Assembly: GCA_017613855.1 (NCBI GenBank)
Contig: JAGACY010000296.1
Coordinates: 1 to 7,642 of the forward strand
DNA from: Pseudomonadota bacterium
GTDB lineage: Bacteria > Myxococcota > Bradymonadia > UBA4248
Direction: 5' to 3'
DNA length: 7,642 nt
Position 1 is the first letter of the stretch. Each line of letters opens with the position of its first letter. Below are positions 1 to 5,460 of this stretch, one piece after another. The translations under genes were made by a program, and so were the position numbers. The notes beneath the pieces were generated by a model. It made no database searches and was not told the origin of the DNA. It worked only from the letters and a program-made list of their open reading frames with translations.

Positions 1-24
1 ATTAATAATTAATAATTAATAATT
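1..24. repeat. Heptamer tandem repeat, unit ATTAATA
   Basis: Three exact copies of the 7-bp unit ATTAATA are followed by a partial fourth. The tract may continue beyond the left edge of the window. It lies in the non-coding DNA downstream of the ankyrin gene and is one of four tracts in the window that have a 7-bp period but different sequences. Confidence 0.8.
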
Positions 25-39
25 ATGAAATTCATAATT
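21..39. repeat. AT-rich palindrome
   Basis: AATTATGAA at 21-29 is the exact reverse complement of TTCATAATT at 31-39, with one base between the arms. It lies about 120 bases beyond the stop codon of the ankyrin gene. It is too AT-rich, and its centre too tight, to be called a strong terminator. It could be a protein-binding site or a by-product of the adjacent repeat tract. Confidence 0.5.
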
Positions 40-100
40 CACTGCCTTTGAATTTAGAAATTATCATTCTTGAGCCATAACTATGAGAATACTCAAATAA

Positions 101-125
101 TTGCGCATTGCGCATTGCGCATTGC
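101..125. repeat. Heptamer tandem repeat, unit TTGCGCA
   Basis: Three exact copies of TTGCGCA are followed by TTGC. Each unit contains the self-complementary hexamer TGCGCA. The tract lies 34 bases past the end of the ankyrin gene and is the only GC-containing core among the four heptamer tracts apart from the AGCT of 7480-7523. No gene is visible in the 158 bases left of the ankyrin gene. Confidence 0.8.
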
Positions 126-158
126 CCCGTCATATCGTTACTACGAATTGGCCGCATA

Positions 159-1808
159 TCAATCTAGTCGCATCACATCCCCGTCTTCACTGACAGTCCA
201 GGGACAGGGACGGCCATTATCATCAATAATATGATAATCTGCTCCCAGATCAATGAGCAGTTTGGCCACACACGCATCCCAGCAGCCAAATAGGGCTGTT
301 TCGCCATCTCGGGCACGCGCATTGATATCAATGCCATATTTGATTAATAGATTAATATAATCCGGATTGGATTGATCAAACAGGGCTGTCCGGCCATATC
401 TGTCTACTGCATTGACCTGGGCACCGTGTTCGAGCAGGATTTGAGCGACATCCGCATTGGAACAGCAGTGCAGCACAGTTTTGCCGTCTTTGTCAGCAAT
501 ATCGACGAGGGCACCATGCTCGATGAGCAGATTGACCAGTTCCAAATCATCGCGCCCGAAAAGTGCCGTTTTGCCATCTTCGTCCATGATATTGATGTCG
601 ATGCCTGATTCAATCAATACTTTGGTGACATCGTTGTCCCAACGTCCAAACAATGCCGTCTGGCCGTCGCAGTTCTGTGCATTGATATTAGCACCGTAGG
701 CTATATATAATTGAATGATCTCGGGCTGATTGCATTCAAAGAGAACTGTTCTGCCATCCTTGTCGCGCGCATTGACATCTGCACCATAACCGATAAGCAC
801 TTTGGCAACATTGAGATCGTTGCAATGAAACAATGCCGTTTGATCATTGATATCACGATGATGAACATCTGCACCATGCTGCAGGAGAACCTGGACAACA
901 TCTGCATCATAACGGTTAAACAGAGCGGTTTTGCCATCTCTGTTGGTTTGGTTCACATTGGCTCCATGAGCAATGAGTAATTGGATACTGTCGGGATCGT
1001 TGCAATCGAACAATACATTCTGGTGGCATTTGTCCAAAGCATTGACATCAATGCCATGTTCGATGAGCACTTGTATGATTTCGGTATTGCGGCAGTTAAA
1101 CAGCGCATTTTCTCCGGATTTGTTCCGTGCATTGATATCCGCGCCGTGTGCGATCAATAACTTTATGATATCCACATCATCGCAATCGAGTAAAGCGGTT
1201 TTGCCATATCTGTCCCGGATGCTGACATCCGCACCATGTGTCAGAAGCAAATCCGCAATGGCTGCATCTGTGCAATTAAACAGTGGGGTTTTGCCATCCC
1301 GGTCGATAACATTGACATTCGCACCATGCTCAATGAGCAATTGAGCCATCTCCGCCTGATCACATTCAAACAATGCAGTCCTGCCATCCCAGTCGACATC
1401 ATTGACGTCTGCACCGTGTTCAAGACAAAGCCTTGCAATATTAATATTTCGGCAGGATCTTAATGTGCGATTGGCATCCAGACCATGTTCCAGAAGCAAT
1501 TCTATAAATCCGACATTCTCGTTATATTCAAAACTGAGTTTGTCCGGTTTGGCACCATACTCAAGGAGCAGCCTGGCAATATCCAGATGGTCTTCGGCCC
1601 ATGCAATCGGGCATGTTCCATTGTACCTGTCCCACAGATCAGGGTCGTGATATTTCCTATCAGGATTGACGCCGCATTCGAGAAGTGCCTTGACAAATTC
1701 AAGATCGCCATTATCCACGGCTTCAATGAGTTCTCTCAGCATGTCATCCGACTGAGCATCTGCGCCATTCTTTAATGAAGTAATGATTTCCAGAGCGTGT
1801 GGTGTCAT
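159..1808 (-). CDS. Ankyrin-repeat protein with 30-residue units
   Basis: This is a 549-residue protein made almost entirely of ankyrin repeats, which normally act as protein-binding scaffolds. Residues about 24-138 hold three or four irregular repeats. Residues 139-528 are 13 consecutive units of exactly 30 residues, instead of the usual 33. Each starts near D-x-D-G-K-T-A-L-F and ends near L-L-I-x-H-G-A-D-V-N-A. The three residues appear to be missing from the first helix and the following turn, where TPLHxAAxxGH is replaced by TALFxCxD. A cysteine follows the LF (or LL/LH) position in about two thirds of the units. A 21-residue tail follows. There is no signal peptide or membrane segment, so it is probably cytoplasmic. 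The start is supported by AAGGA seven bases upstream of the ATG. It lies 151 bases downstream of the znuA stop codon on the same strand, with its own candidate promoter. The binding partner is unknown. Confidence 0.93.
   Translation of the reverse strand: MTPHALEIITSLKNGADAQSDDMLRELIEAVDNGDLEFVKALLECGVNPDRKYHDPDLWDRYNGTCPIAWAEDHLDIARLLLEYGAKPDKLSFEYNENVGFIELLLEHGLDANRTLRSCRNINIARLCLEHGADVNDVDWDGRTALFECDQAEMAQLLIEHGANVNVIDRDGKTPLFNCTDAAIADLLLTHGADVSIRDRYGKTALLDCDDVDIIKLLIAHGADINARNKSGENALFNCRNTEIIQVLIEHGIDVNALDKCHQNVLFDCNDPDSIQLLIAHGANVNQTNRDGKTALFNRYDADVVQVLLQHGADVHHRDINDQTALFHCNDLNVAKVLIGYGADVNARDKDGRTVLFECNQPEIIQLYIAYGANINAQNCDGQTALFGRWDNDVTKVLIESGIDINIMDEDGKTALFGRDDLELVNLLIEHGALVDIADKDGKTVLHCCSNADVAQILLEHGAQVNAVDRYGRTALFDQSNPDYINLLIKYGIDINARARDGETALFGCWDACVAKLLIDLGADYHIIDDNGRPCPWTVSEDGDVMRLD
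225..1394 (-). repeat. 13 x 90-bp coding repeats (ankyrin units)
   Basis: The 13 thirty-residue ankyrin units correspond to a strict 90-bp period within the gene. At the DNA level the units have diverged widely, although short blocks such as TTTTGCCATC and GCACCATG (plus-strand reading) recur. This suggests old duplications rather than recent expansion. No unit carries a frame-changing insertion or deletion. Confidence 0.85.
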
Positions 1809-1890
1809 GGGGGATTCCTTTTAGTCAGAACAGAGTGTACATTTCATGTCAAATCAGAGCGAATCCTGAATGATTTGCACATTTATATGG

Positions 1891-1919
1891 ATTTTGCCGG
1901 AATTCCATGGGTTCGTCAA
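1891..1919 (-). promoter_or_regulatory. Candidate sigma-70 promoter for the ankyrin gene
   Basis: Read on the minus strand, TTGACG (1914-1919) is followed after 17 bases by CAAAAT (1891-1896). These match five of six and four of six bases of the -35 and -10 consensus at the optimal spacing. Transcription would begin near 1884, giving a leader of about 75 bases before the ankyrin ATG. No terminator-like hairpin is evident between znuA and this site, so read-through from the metal-uptake genes is also possible. Confidence 0.4.
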
Positions 1920-1959
1920 TACGAAGAATTCTGGGCATAACTAATCGATTGCAATGCAT

Positions 1960-2844
1960 TTAGAAAAACGCCTCTATCATTCGATCGAGATAGACGAAAT
2001 AATCTTCGTTATCTTTTGGGCCAGGCTCTATCGCCACTACTTTGATGTTGAGCATCTTGGCGATTTTTTCGCTGGTCGCTTTGGGTTGGAATGTTTCTTG
2101 GACAATCGCTGTGACATGGGATGACTTGAGTGAAGTCACGAGTTGTGCCACATAACTCGGGCTTGGTGCAACGCCGGGTTTGGGTTCAATCGTACCGATT
2201 TGTTCGAGCTTGAGCCACTTGTTCAGATAGCCCATGGATTCATGGTATGTGATGATTTGACGTGAACCACGCTCTGAAAAGCGCTTCTGATAGGCGGCGT
2301 CTTTGGCTTTTGCTGTATGCTTAAATTGTTCAAGCCGCTTTTTATAGTTATCATCATGCTCGGGATCGATTTGACTATATTTATCGGCAAGTGCCGATGC
2401 AACCAGCACAACTTCAGGGAGCGCATAGATGTAATGCGGATTTCCCTGGGCATGGATGTCGCCCTGTGATCGATCGACTTTTGTCGTTGGAACATCGATG
2501 GGGGTAATGAACCGCGATGCGTCAAAAGCCCCCGGGCCATTGTCGAGCACTTTGGCATTGCGGGCATTTTTCTGAAGTGCAGGCAGCCAGCCGATTTCCA
2601 GCTCCATACCATTATAGACCAGCAAATCAGCGCGGCTGAGTTTTAAAACATAATCCGGCCTGGGATCGACATAATGCGGATCTTCGGTCGGTGTGGCCAG
2701 TGTTTCGACCTTAACATCCTCGCCACCGATGGCGCGGGCAATGGCTCCAAGTGTCGGCAGCGTCGCCACGACCTTGATTTCCGCCATTGCAACGGAGGGA
2801 AAGAACAGGACAAATGTCGTCAGACCAAATATGAGTTTTTTCAT
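1960..2844 (-). CDS. znuA: Zinc-type ABC transporter substrate-binding protein
   Basis: This 294-residue protein is a cluster A-I (ZnuA/TroA family) periplasmic metal-binding protein. It would capture Zn(II), or possibly Mn(II), and deliver it to the permease. The signal peptide is residues 1-21, with cleavage after A-M-A. Likely metal ligands are H57 in D-P-H-Y-V-D, H137 in N-P-H-Y and H201 in T-Y-H-E-S. A fourth ligand could be an acidic residue near D278-D281 or E54. The region between H57 and H137 lacks the His-rich loop of many Gram-negative ZnuA proteins, and a separate lipoprotein in this cluster carries such a tract instead. The ATG overlaps the znuB stop by four bases (ATGA), and its AGGAG ribosome site lies inside znuB, which points to translational coupling. 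Metal specificity cannot be read with certainty. Confidence 0.9.
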   Translation of the reverse strand: MKKLIFGLTTFVLFFPSVAMAEIKVVATLPTLGAIARAIGGEDVKVETLATPTEDPHYVDPRPDYVLKLSRADLLVYNGMELEIGWLPALQKNARNAKVLDNGPGAFDASRFITPIDVPTTKVDRSQGDIHAQGNPHYIYALPEVVLVASALADKYSQIDPEHDDNYKKRLEQFKHTAKAKDAAYQKRFSERGSRQIITYHESMGYLNKWLKLEQIGTIEPKPGVAPSPSYVAQLVTSLKSSHVTAIVQETFQPKATSEKIAKMLNIKVVAIEPGPKDNEDYFVYLDRMIEAFF

Positions 2845-3731
2845 ACATTCTCCTTTATCATATTATGATGAGTCTTTGCTTTTTGCCAAATCGCGAAAAA
2901 GATTTCGCAGCAAATCACAATGAACAAAGCAAGTGCGGTTTGTGTTGGGCCAACGGGAAAATCGAAGATAAATGCGGCGATATATCCACCAAAACCGCAG
3001 AAAGCGCCGATAAACAGCGCGCTAAAAAACATCGTGCGCACGTTCGGTGCATGGCGTGACGCTACTGCAGGCAGGCACGACAAGGCAAAGACTGGCATAG
3101 CCCCCATCATGCGGGTGGTGTAGGTGATCGCAAGTACAAGCGCGACAAATTTGACCATGTTGAGTGCAGTCACAGGAATTCTGGCAACCTGCGCACCATC
3201 CGGACTAAAAGAAGCTGCTTCGAATCCGCGATGGCAATAGATGAACAGTGACAACAGGATTGCTGTAATGACAATCAGTCCAATGTAGTCCTGATGTTCC
3301 ACGAGTACGGCATTGCCAATCAGCAGTTGCTGGACATCCTGAATCTCATGGACGATTTGTTTGCCAATGAGAATTGTTGCGGCACCGCCGCCAAGATACA
3401 ACGCCGCCAGCAATGCATCGGGAAATCTGGATTTCCGCATTTGTATCGATATGACCAGAAATATACAAAGCGTCAGGATAAAACTGATGAGAATGGGCTG
3501 CAGATACCATGGCGCTGCATCGTGAATATGCAATCCCATCAGTGCCGGAAGCCAAAGCGCAAAGGCGACGCCGGCACTGGCTGTCTGTGAGAGCGCTGCA
3601 CTCAGAAATACCATGCGCCCCAAAAGTATATATATACCGATGGCCCCCAACAGAGATCCTGCAAGCAGTCCGCTGATGGCGGCATCCTGGAAAAATTCCC
3701 AGCTTTCGAAAAATAAACTCAGCTTATCCAT
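2841..3731 (-). CDS. znuB: Zinc-type ABC transporter permease
   Basis: This is a 296-residue ABC-3 family inner-membrane permease (ZnuB/TroC type), the channel subunit for metal import. About eight hydrophobic segments are visible, near residues 17-38, 41-66, 75-97, 104-123, 147-166, 190-206, 208-225 and 233-285, the last of which is long enough for two. The G-R-M-V-F-L-S-A-A-L-S-Q segment and the M-P-V-F-A-L-S-C-L-P-A stretch fit the family. The ATG at 3731 is preferred because GGGAG lies seven bases upstream and the overlap with znuC is then only eight bases (ATGGATAA). An in-frame ATG at 3755 would add eight residues but has a weaker site and a longer overlap. The gene ends in the four-base overlap with znuA. 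Confidence 0.9.
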   Translation of the reverse strand: MDKLSLFFESWEFFQDAAISGLLAGSLLGAIGIYILLGRMVFLSAALSQTASAGVAFALWLPALMGLHIHDAAPWYLQPILISFILTLCIFLVISIQMRKSRFPDALLAALYLGGGAATILIGKQIVHEIQDVQQLLIGNAVLVEHQDYIGLIVITAILLSLFIYCHRGFEAASFSPDGAQVARIPVTALNMVKFVALVLAITYTTRMMGAMPVFALSCLPAVASRHAPNVRTMFFSALFIGAFCGFGGYIAAFIFDFPVGPTQTALALFIVICCEIFFAIWQKAKTHHNMIKENV

Positions 3732-4395
3732 TGGCGCTCTCCCGAAAACCATCATCGGTAAATTCCAGAATATGCGTCATGCTTTCGAGATGCAGATCCA
3801 GTGAATGCGATACTGCAATCACCGCACAATTTCTGGATTTAACCAGTTCTGCCAGTAAACTGAATGCTTCTTTGGCATGTTTGGGATCCATGGCCGAAGT
3901 CGCCTCGTCCAACACGATCAACTTCGGTTTTCGTACAAATGCCTTTGCCAGAAATGCTCGCTGTTTCTGTCCCACAGAAACATGGGAAATATCGCGCTTT
4001 TGTATATTCGTCAGTTCAAACTGTGCCAATGCTGCATCTACATCTGCGCGCTTTCGCCAGGCATAGAATGGCACCAGAAAAGACAGACGTGACTCAAGTC
4101 CCTGCGATACGACATCCCGTATTCTGGCGGGAATGATATCCGTATATTCGGGAACCTGAGCCACATAAGCACAATTCCTGGTCATTTCGATTTGGCCGCC
4201 AATCGGCTTGATAAAACCGAGTATCGTTTTGAGCAGGGTCGTTTTTCCGCAGCCATTTTCGCCGGTAATCGCCCAGCATTCACCGGGCCTGACCTGCCAG
4301 TCGAGCGGTGGCATCAAAGCCTTTTCGTGGCCAAACACCAGTTCGTTGCAGATGAGACATGGGGCTGCCTCTTGTTTGTTAGAGGGGAAATTCAT
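3724..4395 (-). CDS. znuC: Zinc-type ABC transporter ATP-binding protein
   Basis: This 223-residue ABC ATPase would power the ZnuB permease from the cytosolic side. It has the Walker A motif G-E-N-G-C-G-K-T-T (residues 45-53), Q-loop Q80, an unusual signature V-S-V-G-Q (139-143) in place of LSGGQ, Walker B L-I-V-L-D-E (159-164) and the switch histidine H197. Four cysteines, three of them before Walker A, are scattered through the N-terminal half. The ATG at 4395 has GGAAG nine bases upstream. A GTG at 4422 would add nine residues but lies inside the stem of a hairpin, so it is less likely. Its stop overlaps the znuB start. A 131-base gap holding two hairpins separates it from the lipoprotein gene upstream. 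The metal assignment rests on the partner genes. Confidence 0.9.
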   Translation of the reverse strand: MNFPSNKQEAAPCLICNELVFGHEKALMPPLDWQVRPGECWAITGENGCGKTTLLKTILGFIKPIGGQIEMTRNCAYVAQVPEYTDIIPARIRDVVSQGLESRLSFLVPFYAWRKRADVDAALAQFELTNIQKRDISHVSVGQKQRAFLAKAFVRKPKLIVLDEATSAMDPKHAKEAFSLLAELVKSRNCAVIAVSHSLDLHLESMTHILEFTDDGFRESANG

Positions 4396-4412
4396 ATTGT
4401 TACACTTCCATT

Positions 4413-4437
4413 CCGTGCGCACCTGTGGCGCGCACGG
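4413..4437. repeat. Hairpin copy A, just upstream of znuC
   Basis: An eight-base perfect stem pairs CCGTGCGC (4413-4420) with GCGCACGG (4430-4437). The interior ACCTGTGGC can form two more pairs after an A/C mismatch, leaving a TGT loop. It matches copy B at 4497-4523 at 23 of 27 aligned positions (A: 4415-4441), including the GGTTAT tail. No T-tract follows on the minus strand, so it is not a standard terminator. It ends directly beside the znuC ribosome-binding region and could affect mRNA stability or translation. Confidence 0.75.
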
Positions 4438-4496
4438 TTATTGATATAAATGAGATGCCTTCCTGGCGTGTTTGATTGTCGTGATGCTTAGATAGA

Positions 4497-4517
4497 GGGC
4501 GCGCCTGTGGCGCACCC
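4497..4517. repeat. Hairpin copy B, after the lipoprotein gene
   Basis: GGG and GCGCC on the left arm pair with GGCGC and CCC on the right around a TGT loop, with one C/A mismatch. It lies about ten bases beyond the stop codon of the lipoprotein gene. One stem pair is T-A in copy A (4416/4434) and G-C here (4498/4516), which is a compensatory change. No T-tract follows on the minus strand. It may slow decay of the upstream transcript or attenuate transcription into znuC. Confidence 0.75.
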
Positions 4518-4526
4518 GGTTATCCT

Positions 4527-5363
4527 TTATTCATGGGCCATTTTCAGCGTGGCGTGATCCGCGATGACATCGGCAAAATCGATTTCTCCTTCGGGCGAAA
4601 TGATATCTTCGATAAATGCCGCATGGATAGAAATGACGCCATGAAACTCCTGCTCGTAGTCGGATTTCGAGTTGATCGTTCTGGACAACGCGGTACTTAG
4701 CGACACCATGTCGATATGTGCATGTTCATGCTCGTGATTGTGGCCTTCATGCTCGTGATCATGGTCTTCCTCCTCGTGTTCATGTTCATTTTTGAAATCG
4801 ATGGCCGCATTTTGGGTGATATTGTGACCTTTGAAATGAATTTCGCCAAGTTTGACGCGGTATTCCGCGATCGTGGTCTCGTCGAGGTCGCCGCTGGCGA
4901 TGTTGGACAGCGATTGGGTCTGGTTGAGGGCCGTAAACGTCACGCCTTTTTCGATATCCGCCTCAAAAACCGTGGCTTTGCCCGAAGCTTTGTCGGCCAG
5001 AATCTGCTTGATTTCCTCAAATGTGTAGGTCGCGTCGGATTCGGTCGAATGGCAGTGGTCGCCGTGGCAATTCGTGAATGGGGCAGGCGGATTGGCTGGG
5101 TCGAACTCGACATCGCCGCCACTTCCCGATCCTGCCGCAACGAGCGCAATCGATTCTATTTCAACTTCGAGACTGTCGATGCGAATCTGGTCGCCGTTTT
5201 GGGCCGTATAAATCGAGCCGGTTTCGGTGCCGGCATCGGTCACCAGCGCTGTGTCGATGTGAAATGTGGCGTGCGCCATAGGTTTGCCGTCCTCGGAACA
5301 GGCACCCATCATGGCTGCAGCAAAAATGGTCGAAATGGTCATCAGTTTGTTCAATGTATGCAT
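4527..5363 (-). CDS. His-rich, probably zinc-binding lipoprotein
   Basis: This 278-residue protein has a lipoprotein signal peptide ending M-G-A-C, with lipidated C22. Serine follows C22, which favours the outer membrane. Two likely metal sites stand out. One is C-H-G-D-H-C-H at residues 99-105, just after a P-P-A-P-F segment. The other is a His/Glu/Asp-rich stretch at 194-216 with 10 histidines. The rest is predicted to be a soluble domain, with strand-like segments around 29-75 and 131-185. It contains no domain I can name. Its place between the outer-membrane barrel gene and znuCBA suggests that it captures or buffers zinc for the importer, much as His-rich loops do in other systems. The start has AAGGAG seven bases upstream of the ATG. 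Gaps on both sides contain hairpins. The metal role is inferred and the lipoprotein call is strong. Confidence 0.88.
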   Translation of the reverse strand: MHTLNKLMTISTIFAAAMMGACSEDGKPMAHATFHIDTALVTDAGTETGSIYTAQNGDQIRIDSLEVEIESIALVAAGSGSGGDVEFDPANPPAPFTNCHGDHCHSTESDATYTFEEIKQILADKASGKATVFEADIEKGVTFTALNQTQSLSNIASGDLDETTIAEYRVKLGEIHFKGHNITQNAAIDFKNEHEHEEEDHDHEHEGHNHEHEHAHIDMVSLSTALSRTINSKSDYEQEFHGVISIHAAFIEDIISPEGEIDFADVIADHATLKMAHE

Positions 5364-5402
5364 GATAAATCTCCTTGTATGCGGTTGGTTTGATGTGGAC
5401 GC

Positions 5403-5426
5403 GGGCTATGCCTGCGGCATACGCCC
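5403..5426. repeat. Hairpin copy C, before the lipoprotein gene
   Basis: GGGC plus TATGCC on the left arm pairs with GGCATA plus GCCC on the right around a TGC loop, with one unpaired C (5422) in the right arm. It lies about 40 bases upstream of the lipoprotein ATG and eight bases from copy D. The pair has the same design as D, including the extra C, but a different stem sequence. Confidence 0.75.
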
Positions 5427-5434
5427 TGCGTTTC

Positions 5435-5460
5435 GGCCTATTGCCTGCGGCAATACGGCC
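5435..5460. repeat. Hairpin copy D, abutting the barrel-gene stop codon
   Basis: GGCC plus TATTGCC pairs with GGCAATA plus GGCC around a TGC loop, with one unpaired C (5456). This eleven-pair hairpin begins directly after the TGA of the outer-membrane gene on the minus strand. A ribosome at that stop codon would cover part of it. It is strong enough to act in termination or in protecting mRNA from 3' decay, but there is no T-tract. Confidence 0.78.

Noticed and set aside
159..1808. Secreted or host-directed ankyrin effector
   Set aside because: There is no signal peptide, and no secretion genes or host-association markers are visible in the window, so the sequence does not support that role.
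4396..4422. Longer ZnuC starting at the GTG at 4422
   Set aside because: The GTG lies within a hairpin stem, and the ATG at 4395 has a good ribosome site nine bases upstream.
4716..5393. Plus-strand open frame of 225 codons with a very hydrophobic start
   Set aside because: It is the complement of the lipoprotein gene. The hydrophobic run is the antisense of the His-rich codons, and there is no supporting ribosome site or recognisable domain.
5435..5460. Classical intrinsic terminator after the barrel gene
   Set aside because: The hairpin is strong, but no T-tract follows on the minus strand and a second hairpin of the same design follows. It is recorded as a hairpin repeat instead.
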